Shown: positions 22,501 to 35,229, numbered from the stretch's first letter. The stretch is 64,000 nt of DNA from Diphasiastrum complanatum (GCA_029204225.1 CM055109.1:23338422-23402421); one strand, 5' to 3'. Program-made: numbers and translations. The notes: generated by a model from the sequence alone, not told the origin.

Positions 22501-23829
22501 ATATCTAGACTATATGTGCCAAAGTATGGAATGTAGAGAAGATTGAAGATCTATCTAATTTTTTGTATATGAACTAAAGGTTATGTTTGCAAGATAGTTA
22601 TAGCATTTTAATGTTGGGTTCGCATTCAAGAGATTTGTTTTGATGTTTTGATATCACATCGTATTAATATGTTGTTGAGGCACATTCAATTTGTTTATGA
22701 TTGCATTTCATGATCATTTCAAAAGCTACACACGTGGCCTTACATGCAATCCATCACTCTTGTTCCAAATTCCCCTTGTCACCCTCTCCTCCTGATCTTT
22801 TCTCTTTGTTGTGGTGTTGCTCTTGTTTATATTTTACTTGGCTTGTACTCCTTGTTTGATGTTGTTCTTATGCTTTTTATGACTAACTTTGTTTGATAGG
22901 GGAAAGAGAAGCTTATGGACGCCATCACCATTTTCACCGAACATATGAGGCCTGATTGGCATGTTTTGGCTGAGCTTGGAGCTTATAGTCAGTGTGTCTC
23001 ACTTATCAGTTAGAACAAAAAGATCAACGGGAAAAGATATGTGTAGGAGGTAAATAACAAATAAACTTTTAAGAATACAACTATCACTACATGTGGCAAA
23101 GGCACTAAAATTACAAAAGCTCTCCCTTCAAACATTGAACACAATCTAAATATCAAAACTTGCCTAGTTAAGTATCCACTTCTGCATGAACTTTGAGCCC
23201 CAAAACTGAGAAGGAATATTGTCTTTGCAATAGAAATGACCATGAAACTCAATTCCAGATCAAAATGCCACACATTGGATCAAGCCAAATATCTTCTTGA
23301 GCTCAGCATCATGAAAACAGTGTTCATAATTTTTAATAATTTTAACTTTTGTGTCCACGTGCACCTTATATAGAATCAGACTCCAGACCTCAAGGTGAGG
23401 AAAGCAGCTGTTGAGCAACAGGATAGTGTTAGATTTGACAATTTTATTTGATAAATTGATACATTCGTTTTTGGATAGATGTAGTTCTATGTTTGCAGTT
23501 TATATAGTAAAGTTAACCTCTCTACATGTTGCAGCCTGCTTGGTTGGTCAGACAATACAGAAGCTACCACAAAAATAATTCCATCTATCTAGAGATAATG
23601 CCTGCAAAGAGTCAAACAATCCAGCTCCAAAATGAATAAATAGCTAAGGCAATGATCAAAAATCTTGTGTTTTTATGTGGACATAATCTGTACTAGGTAG
23701 ATATCTGTCAAAAGAGATGGTAAGTTTGGAGCTGCTTTCACAATGTAGGCATCTAGGAGTGTTGCTAATTTGTTATAAAACCCCTCCAAAGCCTTCTACC
23801 AGGGTGATTTCTTTAGCTGAATATTTGCT
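19528..23829. other. Long AT-rich spacer downstream of SWI3D
   Basis: No host gene or transposon protein could be read on either strand. A degenerate primer-site-like string (GGCTCTAATGCCACCA, about 22313-22328) and a run of diverged GATGAGTGAT repeats (about 21880-22070) hint at old retroelements. The 23400-23829 part is likely the 3' untranslated and termination region of SWI3D. A TTTATT (AATAAA on the minus strand) occurs near 23447. Confidence 0.45.
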
Positions 23830-26800
23830 TTACATAGCAGTTGTGTGATTGGCTTGACTACCAGCTATAGAGCTTGGTTGGATAGTCGTCTGTCCAGTAC
23901 CAGGAGGTCTGGGTGTTGACATGGGCACTGGTGTTGCCACTCCTCTTGGTCCAAACGTAAAAACAGCTGGTCGATTTGGACCCATGCTACCAACAGTACC
24001 TGATGCTTGGGGAACTGGCATGCTTGTTGCAGAGGCTGAGGAGGGGACTGCAAGCCTGTTGCCAACAGAGGTAACTACTGTAGTTGACCCTGGCAGATGG
24101 GTTTGGGTGGGAGCAGGAGATCCGAATCGAGAGGATACCAATCGAGCACGTTCGGCGTACTGCTTCTGCCTCGCACGCTCAACTTGGTCACACTCCTCTT
24201 TTAGCATCACCTCTAGCTCCCCAAAATGTTTAAGCTTGAGTTCAAGCTTTTTCAGCTACACATCAAACCAAACACCATTTAGGCTCTTACACTATATTCC
24301 AAATTCAAAATTTGATTTATCTATAGATTTTGTTTGAACTGCAAAAGCTCCTATTGGTAACTCAAAATTTCAGGATATCCAATTAATGTGATTCACGTAC
24401 TTGGTTCTCAATGACAATGGCTACTAATCGTTGTATTTCTCGCTCTTCCTGATCTGCAAGTAGTTTAGCTTTCACTGCAGCAGCCCCAAGAGCAGTAGCC
24501 GCAGCATTTCTGACTTTATCCACTGAAGGTGGCTCTTCAACTTCTGAAACGTCCACAAAATGTTTTTCATCTGAAGGTGTTCTTGCTTGATCTCCCACTT
24601 TACCTTCAAAACCAACGTATTGCCATAACAACCTTGAATGTACATGAAATACAGTCTTAAAAGTTTCTCTTCTTTGATGCCTTGAATGACTGGCTCCATT
24701 TAAAGCACGATGAAAATACCACCACTAGAGAACACTTCAAAAACAGCTGAAAGCTCAAATGTCATAAATACATGAGCATTCTCATCCCTCACGGTTTAGA
24801 GTTTGATGTTTAGGGTTTAGGTGCAAGATTATTCCTAACAATAATGAATTGGAGTTAAAATTTTCAAGGGTGCTTACCAGATTCATCTTTCTGATTGGAC
24901 GCACAAATCTCACCAGAATTATTTTCTCCAGTGTCAGCCATAGCAATACTACCAACCTTCTTTGCTTCTTGACCTTTATCTGCCAACTCTGATCCTTCTC
25001 TGCAATATTAAGCACAATCAGGTACAACAAAATATGGAGGAAAGGTGTAAATCCAGGAATAAACCAACATTTCATTCCAGACATAAGAGTCCTGCCATTG
25101 CTCTATGAAAGCAGCTTCTTTTCTGAATAATAGTCAACACATACACACATACATGCTGTTATCAGGAAGCCCCCCTCCGTAATTGATGTGGAAGTTATAC
25201 CTCAGGGTCTTGTTAACAATGCTGTCTGGAATAGGAATGTCTAAAACAGTCGTATTTCTCCCAGCAAGCGAAGCAGCAGGATCTTCCTCTGACAATGCCA
25301 TCAGAGCAGATTGTGCAGCAGCAGCAGCTATACGTGGTCCCACCATTGCAGCCAGAAACGCCACCTGTACTACCAAGCCCAGTCAAGAGTCCACTTCCTG
25401 GTTAAGTACCATGTAAATGCATCATCACATTTAGAAGAAAACAAAATGTAAGTTTAATCAGCATGGCAGAGAGTTTGGAAAATACCAAACTGCACATCAA
25501 CAGCAATATTCCTTTGTTGCAGGAAAATGCAAGTTAGTTTTCTTACAATTCTTTGCTTCAAAATAATCATATTATTGTAGTAAGCATACGCATATGGACC
25601 AGGATCTCTACAGCCACCAGCAGGACTATCTGAGGCTCTATATGACTCACATTGCCGGAAACCTGCACATCTGCAAAAGGCTCGCCATGCATCCAATGAG
25701 GCCAATAGCAGATCAGATAGGGGCCTAAGGTCGATGCCAACTGGCATGCTGAAAAATTAAAGGCCGGACGAGCCACTTCAAACTACTAGGCACTGCCTGG
25801 GCGAATGGTGACCGTACACGGATCTCAACAACGACACTCCTTAGTGCAACTAATTAGTGTCTTACATTCTTCAAGTGGGGTTTCTCCCAGCAAAGTGATA
25901 AATTTGCTTTTGCATTGCTAGCAGACCACATGCTTTTTTAAGTAACTAAAAATTATTATGAAATGAAATACTACATGATACTCATAAATAGATATATCTA
26001 TGTAAAATCAAGGATACTACCTAACATGACAAAGGAGATGTGTAATCTTCAACTTCAAGAATTCTAACCACAAAGTCAACCAGCCCACAAAGTCTTAGAC
26101 CATCAACTCACAAATGCATAGCACAGAACATATCCTACGCATCATCTTAATTTACTTCATCAATGTCCAAGAGCAGGTGTAGGTCACACACACAAACATA
26201 GATGCCTATTAGGCTTTAGCTTTAAATGCTTGCATAGTTGACAAACGTCCTGAGTTTCTCACTTCTCCGAAGGGGAAGGGCAAATTCAGTCATGATGAAG
26301 GCTAGAATTGGAGAGAGAAATTAAAAGTAGTCCCTACTTTCTTATAGAAAAAAAGATAATTACATTTCATCACTTCGGCTTGCTCAACACCTAATTAAAT
26401 GGAAGGGAAAATATACCATGGAAAGTAAAAAAAATTAGAAAAAACTAGCTAGCTGCAACTTGGACAAATATCTCAAATGAGAATTAAATGTCCACTAATA
26501 CAGCAGAAAACTATTCGATGCTAAGTCTAGGATAGTACCCTACATAACAATAGAGACGTGCAATATTCAACTTCATGGAGTCCACCGAGTTTCAAGAACC
26601 CCAAGACCATAAACTAGGATGCCGGTTACAAGACACATAGGGAACGGATGGTGGACTAAATCAACCCAACCAAACCTAGATCGACGGATCTATCCCCAAA
26701 CTATGGACCACTAGCAATAGCTCATCATAGAGAGATGCTAATCAAGAAGCACGTAGCCACTACTCCCCATTCAAGCTCCCTCCAAGGAGGCCAATGGGTA

Positions 26801-29243
26801 TAGATATACCCTCCAAGGTTCCTTCACAACTAGGAGTGAACTGTGGCACCTCAGCAGCCTAACTAGGCCACGTCAACCACTCCCCCTTCTTGTCTTGTCA
26901 CTTGTAAGTTGTGCAACACTGCAATGTGAGTCGTGACTTGTCACCTATGAACTTTCAACTAGGTATGGTTGCACCATCATATCTGATGGTTGGAGTGAGA
27001 TGAGGAGGCGCCACATATTGAATATCCTGGTGTCTTCGTGCATGGGGACGATGTTTCTCAGATCCATCGACACCTCTGGGGAGGCAGTCACGGGCGACTA
27101 CATGTTCTCACACATTCGAGCTACCATTGAGGAGGTCGGACCACAGCACGTTGTACAGGTATATATATTATACTTATTACAATTTACTATAATGTTAAAT
27201 GGCAATTTGTAAATGTTAATGTTGAATGTTCATTGTTCAATGGCAATTGATTAACAACGGATTATGGTTCACTAAGCACTTGAATTCGGAATTCCAAAGT
27301 CATCCACATTGCATTGTATGGTTGTGCAGGTGGTCACAGATAATGTGTCAAACTGCGTCTCCATGGGTAGGCTCATTAATGAGACCTACCCCCACATCTT
27401 TTGGACACCTTGTGCTGCACATTGCCTGGACTTGTTGGTCGAGGATGTGGCCAAGATTCCATGGATTGCGGAGGTGGTGCGTACCGCATGGTTCTTGGTG
27501 AGATTCGACACCAAGAAGCCCAGGGTCTCGGCCATGTTCAAGAGACAGTCCACCTTGGATGTCTTGAGACCTGCCCCCACCAGGTATGCAAGTTGCAAGT
27601 TGCAACTCAAATTTGAATGCGCTTCTGTTGGTAAGTATTTACTATTTAGTTAGTAGTGGTAAATATTTCATGCATGTGCCATGTATTGTGTTGTCAGAAG
27701 TTAGAACTTGTCACTTGTGCCCTGTGCATGTTTACATTTATGTTCCTGGTCTTTGAATGACTGTTGAAAGTTCATCAAGGCTTGAGACAGAGGGTTGTTG
27801 TCGTTGATTGGGCACTGTGGGGGCCATCACAGGGGCCCAAGAGTAAGAGATTCAAGCGAACCGTTATGTATTCACCATTTTGAGATGAGGCTCGATCCAT
27901 TGTGGTGGGCCTACAGCCCATCTACACTGTCATGCACCTTATAGATCGAGAGGGCTGCACATTGGGCTCCGTGTACAAGATAGGCTGGGCGAGCAGTTGA
28001 GCCTTTGCACGACCATTAGCCCAAAGAGGTATATCAAGACTCAAATTTCAAATGTAGTATGTAGTATGTACTATATAGTATACTTATTAATGTGTCTTCA
28101 ATCTTGATTCTTGCAGCCTTGCGGAGATCCGACTCTTCTGTTTGAGCAGGTGGGAGTGGTTTCATAAGCCCATGCATGCCATGGCCCACATACTCCATCC
28201 ACTTTGGAGGAATGAGGAGCAGTACACAGAAAGGGAGCTTAGGGATGGCTGGAATGCCTATATCTCCCGAGTTTATCCTAATGTACGCGAGCAAGATAAC
28301 CTGCTGGATGAGCTCCAGATTTTCTGGCAGGAGACCTTGGAGTTCGCCACTGGCCCTGCGCTTTTGAGAGAGGGTAATAAACTGACCATGGTCCATTACA
28401 ATTTAAACTTGTTACTTCACATTTTACTGCACAATTAGTCAATCATATTGTAGATTGTTGGAACTTGGTTGCAACTTGCTAGTAGTAAGTACTAACTACC
28501 CCTTGAACTATGATTCAGGCTAGCTACATCCCGTGTCATGGTGGTCGAAGTTTGGGGTTGATGTCCCCAAATTGCGTCGCCTTGCCATCAATATTCTCTC
28601 ACAGAACTGCACTACAGTCGCTTGTGAGAGAAACTGGAGTGTCCATTCCTTGATTAACACGAAGAAGAGGAATCGACTCTCATCTGCATAGTTGGAGAGG
28701 TTGGTGTACGTACATGCCAACTTGAGACTTTTGGGTAGACTCCAGACCACCGCAGAGCCTATCCAGGTAACTTGTAAGCCATAAATTATAATTTCTAAAT
28801 TCTAACATGTGATCCATCATCCCAGGACCCAGTTAGTAGATACTAAATAGATTTTAGATCATAGTAGACTGTAGCTAAATTTTAACTTTTGTAGGGACTC
28901 GGCCCTCCAAATTTTGTCTTGATTTCAATGTGCATTGTGACATGTGCGTAGGTGTTCCAGAGTTGCCACCGAGAGACCGGTCAGAGGAGGACGTGTACGC
29001 ATTCCTCTATGAGGAGGCCATGAAGAGTGCAGGTGAGAAATTAGGATTGTCTAAAGTCTTGAATTAAATTTTCAAAGTTCGAACTAATTATTGTGATTTA
29101 CTAATTTGCAAGCAATAACACGTTTGTCCCTCTTTGTGTGCACAGCTCGAATCAGGATGCAACCTTGCACAAGGTAACCATTGAGAAAGGCATTAGAAAC
29201 ATCAAGCTAAAACATCCTCCAACACACACAATGCACAAACACA

Positions 29244-29312
<69 letters not shown>

Positions 29313-31693
29313 GTTGAAACTTAGGGCCTCGGGCGCGAAACAGGGATTTTTTGCCAACAGTCGGTTCAAACCGTTCGAATCGGTGGTTTGAACCGCGGTA
29401 CGCGGTTCGATGCAACCTTGGCTATCACCATCTAGAGTTAGTGAAGGAAGTGTTTTCTGAACATAAAATGTGTTCTTCAGGCTATTTACAACAGTATATA
29501 ATGATATTATGATAATACTTGACATAAGAAAGAAGACATGCAATCTTCAACCCTATGGAGTCCATGATAGGAAAAACCTGAGCCATCACAGGATTGCCAG
29601 AATCTGCAAATGCAACCAGCCCATCTGCAGATGGCCCTTCTATAAGTGCTGAAGCAGCAGTTATAGCCTTTATTACGCTTTCTTCTTGTTGTGCCTGTTG
29701 TTCATCAAGTGAGCTGTTGTTTGCTTCCTTGCTAACTTCTGCTGACTGTTCTGCAATTTTGAGAATTGGAGGAGTGTGTGTTAGAGTCTTTGGTGTTCCA
29801 GGATGCTCGCCAGCTTGAAATGTAGTGGTGGATGCCGTTGAAAGGGCAGTCCTACTGCTAGCAGTCTCCGTGTCTTCTAAAAATGAATCTTCAATTGGCA
29901 TTTGAATAAAGTGGAGTATGCATTGGGCTTTAGATTTTGTAGCGACATGCTCTGCAATGTCGTTCCAATTATCTCCATAAAGCTCCAAAGCTTCAAGAAG
30001 TAGCAAGGTTTCCTGGTCTGTCCAACCCCCACCATCGACATCACCTGTCTCTGGTACAGCATCCATCCGTATAAAATGGGCTGTTGACATGCCATTACCA
30101 AATTTTCCATCACTAAAGCAATCTGGACATAAATCGAAGTCTGCCTGTAAAAATTGAATGCAAAATTAGCACAAGGAATTCGGACTCGCACATGATTCCT
30201 ACTGTTGCTCACCAACCAAGTTGCAAAGCAGGATTAGATATATCTCTCTGCCCCCATTCCCTTTACTTAGCACACAGAAACCACAGCAGCGAGTAGTTAT
30301 TCCACTGAGACCATTGGAAATCATCGAGATAACAGATAGGTCCAAGTTGATGGCCAGCATACCTGCTTTTGACAGTGATAGCGCCTTTTTGAGCAATCCG
30401 CGGAGCACGAATTGCAGTGATACTCAACAGCAGGCCCTTGTGTCGAGCTCAATGCCTCTGACACAACTGCTTCAGCTAAAACAGGGGCAGACTCTACAGG
30501 TTGAGCATTGGAACTAGGAGCTCGGGGTGTGTCGAACTGGTACAAGCTTGCTAGCGGGGGTACAGCTTGTGACACGGCTTGCAGCTCTCCTTCTTCACTT
30601 TCTGCCAACCTTGCAGGAACACCTTGCCACACCCTCCGTTCGGATGAGCCACTAGGGGCTTGATAATTGATTAAGCCCCAGTGATCCAGGAATTCAAGGA
30701 TGTGCCTCACTGCATTGAGATCACCGACAACCAGATCTTGCACATCCGATATAGACAAAATTCTTTGTGGCTTCTCCAAATACTTGTGAATCAAGAAATT
30801 TCTGTACTCCATATACAATTCATTAGTCTTTGTCTTGGACTTTCCATTAAAAAATTCAGGCACGCCGCGCCGCTCCAGCGCATGGATTTTGTTCCATGAA
30901 AACCAGCCTGACCAAAAGGACATGTAAAACTAGGTCAGAAATAGTTAGATTTTCACACAAAAATCTGAAAACTGATGCCAAATGAAAGGATTCAGGACCA
31001 AGCTTGATCTTCACCTGCATGAGTGGGAACTACATGTTTTTGGATTTTCTGGGAACATGGTGAGGCTGTCGAAGCCACGTGATTTGAAGCCCCTGACGCA
31101 GCTTCTCTTGCCCCGTCTTGTTGCGCTCCAGAACCATGACTTGAAATTTGCCGAGTCGATTCATCAGGTTTATGATCCGTCGCAGGTTCAGTCACAGCGT
31201 TTGAGACAGTGCCAGTCATTCCTTGCAGTTGGCCATGAGAGATATTTTCAACTTCAACTCCAGAGCCCATGTTCGCTGCCGTGGCTTCGCTGTCTCTGTC
31301 AAACTGGCTGTCAACGTTCTGCTCTTCCTGAACAACGGTCGAAACTGCCAAGTGTGGTTGCCCTAATTTCTGTTTAATCACCTTAGGGTCTTTAGATACC
31401 TGTTGGCCCTTGCCAGGAACAACCTCCACAGGCTGCCCATCGGGTCCCATCGGGATCGGCGACTCTGCTCTAGCAGGCTTCTTATTGGAGGCAGCAGCAG
31501 AGGGGGGTGAGCTGGCCTGCTTTCTTTTCAGCATTCCTTCTCTAGATTCCCCACTCACTGATCCTTCTTCAGCCCTATCCCCTGCTCCATTTGGGGATGC
31601 CTCAACAGGTTTCGATTGTGACACAGACGCCACTGCCACATCGCGCTTTCTGTTGAATTTTATCTTCAGGCCTTTCATTGAAACGCTTTGCAT
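23830..31693 (-). CDS. SWI3D: SWI3D-type subunit of the SWI/SNF chromatin-remodelling complex
   Basis: Seven coding exons (minus strand): 31693-31015, 30907-30363, 30144-29578, 25364-25201, 24999-24878, 24603-24401 and 24255-23830. They join in frame to 901 residues (plant SWI3D is about 985). All introns are GT-AG. The acceptor of exon 6 is my least certain choice. SWI3 proteins are core scaffold subunits of the ATP-dependent nucleosome remodeller in the nucleus. Domains: Lys-rich N-terminus (LKRKQ); SWIRM about 220-310 ([24 protein letters not shown]); ZZ-type zinc finger about 388-435 ([25 protein letters not shown]), which marks SWI3D over SWI3A/B/C; SANT about 447-492 ([26 protein letters not shown]); the conserved [11 protein letters not shown] block about 591-601; a C-terminal coiled coil about 722-800; and a Pro/Thr-rich tail. 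No break was found, so it looks functional. The start is the first ATG after a telo-box 5' region. Confidence 0.95.
24806..24822. repeat. Telomere-like motif in SWI3D intron 5
   Basis: TTTAGGGTTTAGG lies in the intron between exons 5 and 6. Such short interstitial telomere-like strings are common in plant introns and may be chance. Confidence 0.35.
26960..29030 (+). mobile_element. hAT-superfamily transposase remnant inside SWI3D intron 3
   Basis: Opposite in orientation to SWI3D. Readable exons: 26964-27159 ([13 protein letters not shown] and [17 protein letters not shown], the DUF659 fold), then a splice-like intron (GTATAT to GTGCAG, 27160-27329), and 27330-27590 ([26 protein letters not shown]). 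A piece near 27880 includes [11 protein letters not shown]. 28148-28375 has [20 protein letters not shown]. 28535-28740 is the hAT dimerisation region ([33 protein letters not shown]) with one in-frame stop. Family transposases cut and paste DNA as dimers. The N-terminal BED finger is not seen, so this copy is defective. Outer ends were not resolved; a CGGTTCGATGCAACCTTG end-like stretch lies at 29402-29419. Confidence 0.85.
29246..29309. repeat. (CT)n microsatellite in SWI3D intron 3
   Basis: About 32 CT dinucleotides, directly preceded by CA-rich sequence. It lies in the intron, next to the GC-rich end-like segment at 29320-29419. Confidence 0.95.
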
Positions 31694-32220
31694 CTAAACC
31701 CTGAACGCGGCCGGCCTCCAGCACATCTGCAAGCTGACACCAAACCCTAAACCCTAAAATCGCGTTGCCGCAGGCTTGTCATGCGGGAAATGAAACAAAC
31801 CCGCCTAACAAAAGCAACAACAAACATTATTTTTCCATCCACAGCCTGAACGAACAATGGATAATATCTATCTAAAGGCCATGCCAAAGATCCAAAGCGG
31901 GCAGAAGGTGGAAGGGGTGCAGTGCAATCAAATGAGGGCTAAGAAGAAGAAAGGGGCGGCGAGAAGAATGAAGAGCAAATGAAGGCGAAGGAGAGCACTG
32001 TAAGGGAAATGCGATGGATCGCGCATGGCAAAGACGCAGGCGCGCCATCGCTAGCAGCAGCAGGCGCTGAAATAGAAGAGAAACAGCATATTTCTTCACT
32101 GCTACAGTGAAGCTACTCTACTGCTGCCTGCTGCCTCGCACGTATCCCAAAGCCACGGCGTCCATTTGTGACGCACCAATGAAATATCGCCACGTGTTCG
32201 ACAATCACTGGTTACTACAC
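31694..32220 (-). promoter_or_regulatory. SWI3D 5' untranslated and promoter region
   Basis: GC-richer than the surrounding DNA and free of retroelement similarity, as expected for the active upstream region of a housekeeping gene. The transcription start cannot be fixed by eye. The next 1 kb on the right is moderately GC-rich but shows no second gene. Confidence 0.6.
31742..31757. promoter_or_regulatory. Tandem telo-box
   Basis: AAACCCTAAACCCTAA, two overlapping copies of the plant telo-box, 49 bp upstream of the SWI3D ATG. In plants this element is frequent in 5' regions of genes active in dividing cells and binds TRB- and Pur-alpha-type proteins. Regulation of SWI3D by it is inference. 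Confidence 0.7.
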
Positions 32221-32735
32221 GCCCTCCCACCGAGGCAGGTTATAAGTAGGTATGCCTCTTACCAACCTTGGGTATGAAAGAAGCAGCCCCCTAAGGGACT
32301 CTTTACATGAAGCATCACCCAGCCGGTTCCCTTCAGTTCTTGACGTCATGAACGGGCTTCGGGTGACGAATGCCCGCTCCCGTACTTTGCAAGATCTCCC
32401 TGCCCAGTCGGCCAGGCCACGCACCCGCTCTCTCCTGCTTTTCAGGCACCACGGGTTGGCCTGCAACTTTGGCACCTGCCACAACAGGTCATTTTGGGCG
32501 GAACGGACGTAGCAGGTGGCTGATAGATCTCCGTTTTGAAGCATCCATCTCTGTTTTGCTTCAGCTATGGAGGCAAAAGGCAGAAGGGGCTCACCGGAGC
32601 ACACATGAGCAGTCACCAATGTGAGGAGCAAGCAAGAGCGCAGGGCAGGGTCTTGCAGGTCATCACGAGTTTCTAAACTCGTTGCACACGCTCATAGACT
32701 AGCAAGCTTGGTGAGAGTTTCCATAGACTTACCCA

Positions 32736-32737
<2 letters not shown>

Positions 32738-32769
<32 letters not shown>
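32738..32769. repeat. (TG)n microsatellite
   Basis: About 16 TG units in the flank upstream of SWI3D. The frames with Cys-Val runs here are not genes. Confidence 0.95.
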
Positions 32770-32770
<1 letters not shown>

Positions 32771-34601
32771 CCATAAACTAGAAAACATTAATTTGGGAAT
32801 GACGTTCGAACTAGTCAAAATTCTCAAAATTAATCAAAATGCTTTTCCAATTTTAAAAAAAAAAAATGTAACAAAAACTTGTGCTTTCTTGAGGTTTATT
32901 AGTCCTTATTACACGTATATAGTTACACACTACATTAAATGTCAACCCCCAAGGCAAAGTAACATGGTTTTGGTTTGTTTTCGGATAATAAAACTTGAAC
33001 AACAAGACCCAATCAAGCCAAATTTTCTTATGTAGGTGTACCCATAGAATTAATGAACCGTGTACGGTTCACCATACGGTTCTCAGAAAATTTAAGGGGG
33101 GAGCTGTGGTGAACCATACTAATTAATTAATTATTATTATTTTTTGTTCCAACCCCCAAAAACAGCCTAAAAATATGCAAAAAAAAAGGCCTAAAAAAGT
33201 GTTTGTGTCTGTGAAATCTGTGAAATCTGTGTCTATGGATTTTTACATTCTATTTTACAGTTCGAATTATCATAAACAGCCCAAAAACTGTAAAATGTGG
33301 GCAAAAAGTTTCCTTCCACGATTCCCAAGACCCACGGTTCTGGGAATTGTGGGTTCTATGGGTGTACCAAATAACAAATTTTGGCTATATCAAGTATGTA
33401 CTATCGAGAGCAACTGGCAGGCTAAAAGGGTTAAATTTCCACATTGCCAAATTCAATTCTAAGCTGACGTAAATTTATGCAAAATCAAGAAAATGTAAAA
33501 TTTTGGTCACTTTATGGGTAGACCATGTTATACCTAGTAGTAGGTAGGTATTAGTTGAAAGTGATAAATAAGAGTTTTAAGGGTCAAGTTAGCTTGAGAT
33601 TGGATTAACGCCATGCCTCCACAAAAGTAACAAAACACATGCGATAATCAAACTGCTTCTCATATGGAGCTACCTTCTACAAATTCATATATCTTAAATG
33701 CTACTTTAGGTGGAAATGTTGATCCGAATGGGTCAATACCACTCCATAATTGCTCGATAATAGGTGTGGAAATGACTAACATTCAAATGAAAAAATTTAC
33801 CAGGCAAAATCTTCACAATGAAAAGATTACAAGTTTGGTTTGATGGGGTTTCTAATCAATATATACAAAGTGAAACAAATGAAAAACAGCTAGACCTACT
33901 TGATGTTAACGATTTGGCACTAGAAGACCATTCAGGAGATATGTATCATTTCACTAGCTTGCACATAGGTCAAATGTACATAATTTAATCAATGAGGCAT
34001 GATGAGCAACAATGTATTGATGATGTCCGAGACTACAAATAGCATTGATAAATTCAATGGAGATCTAAAGACTACTGATGTGGAAGAGTGCTTAAATGGC
34101 TTAAACAAATCTTTTCAACTATTTTCTCAATAAAATGTAACAAAAATCTCATGGTGCTTGTGACCTCCTTTTTCTCAACCTCTGACAGATAAAAGAAAGG
34201 TTCTATCATTGGGAAATATATCAAGGTAGTCAAGGATATATCCAAGTTGAAGGAAGGTGATCTACACGTCACTTTTTTTGGCATCTCGATAGGAGAAGAA
34301 GCAGTGTCACTAATTGCTTCTACCAAAGTTGTGCTACATCCTATCATCAAAATATAAATAATCCTAGAAAAGTTGTAAACATTGTCTAAATCTTATTCTT
34401 GGTTGTTTGTAAGTGTTGTCAAGAAGTAGAGGGTTTCCACCTCCTCCTAGTAAGTCGTTTGTAGCACGGGAAGTAGGGCTCGAACCTAGGAGCCTTGGAG
34501 ATGCTTGCAAAACAAAGAGGGTTAACACTATTTCTACTTACAAACAAAATGCCATGAAAACATGACTAAAACTAGTAACACTAACTCTAAAACCAAAATA
34601 A

Positions 34602-34679
<78 letters not shown>

Positions 34680-35229
34680 CACTCTTCCGCACACTCTCTA
34701 AAAGCTTAACTAAAATTAGAAACATACAATGACTAAGCACATATGCTAACATGGGCTAAAATAGCAAGAACTTAGAAATAAAAGCAATAAACACAAAGCC
34801 ACACACCAAAGTTAGCACAAGTGGATCCAAAAATGGCAACACTTAGCTCTCTTGAATTAAGGATGGAAATTACACACAAAGGGCTTCTCTTTATAGCAGC
34901 TTGTGGAGTTTCCTTTCCACACTTACTTATGGGACAAGGCATTTCAACTCTCAATATAGAATGCAAGGTCCTTTTTGGAAGCCTGACTTTGACTTTTGCA
35001 TATTTTTTTTAGTCTAAGTTTAAATCGTTTCCTTGCCTTCTAGTGACTAATGGCACCACAAGTTGGACTTATGTACACAGGGTGTCATACTTGGGGCCTA
35101 ACGCAATTATCTACTGATGGCTCTTCAAGATGGGCTTATACATGCAGGATGCCATGCTTGGGTCGTTAATTACACAAAATCATTATTTCCATAGGCTACT
35201 AAATGGTTGTTAGTCCCATGGCAATTCAC
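32770..35229. other. AT-rich spacer without recognised genes
   Basis: No LTR or domain could be assigned. A gag-like reading (for example near 33901-34040) is too broken to name. The segment 34430-35220 may be part of an LTR-type sequence adjoining the minus-strand coding region at 35230-36602. Confidence 0.45.
34604..34676. repeat. (CT)n microsatellite
   Basis: About 36 CT dinucleotides in one uninterrupted run. Confidence 0.95.

Larger units (their letters stand above)
25365..29577 (-). other. SWI3D intron 3 (4.2 kb) hosting transposon sequence
   Basis: The intron lies between GT at 29577/29576 and AG at 25366/25365 on the minus strand. Both ends are consistent with the protein, which reads GNPVMAQ across the junction into VAFLAAMVG. 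The insert occupies most of it: a plus-strand hAT remnant (about 26960-29030) and a CT microsatellite. The 25380-26950 part has no readable gene. Three related AT-rich segments with CAATNTTCAACNT(T/C)(A/C)TGGAGTCC-like text occur at 26005-26070, 26525-26590 and 29505-29570. Confidence 0.85.

Noticed and set aside
24472-24699. Alternative minus-strand frame at SWI3D exon 6
   Set aside because: It would place the exon in a frame that breaks the conserved C-terminal helix text. The acceptor at 24604/24605 gives the continuous protein.
25454-25776. Two overlapping minus-strand frames in SWI3D intron 3
   Set aside because: No domain is recognised and they lie within an intron supported by the protein sequence.
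29202-29543. Minus-strand frame with an Arg-Glu repeat in SWI3D intron 3
   Set aside because: It reads the CT microsatellite and intron DNA. The SWI3D donor at 29577 excludes it.
32215-32631. 138-codon minus-strand frame upstream of SWI3D
   Set aside because: It lies in GC-richer promoter-side DNA, no domain is seen, and overlapping plus-strand frames are equally open.
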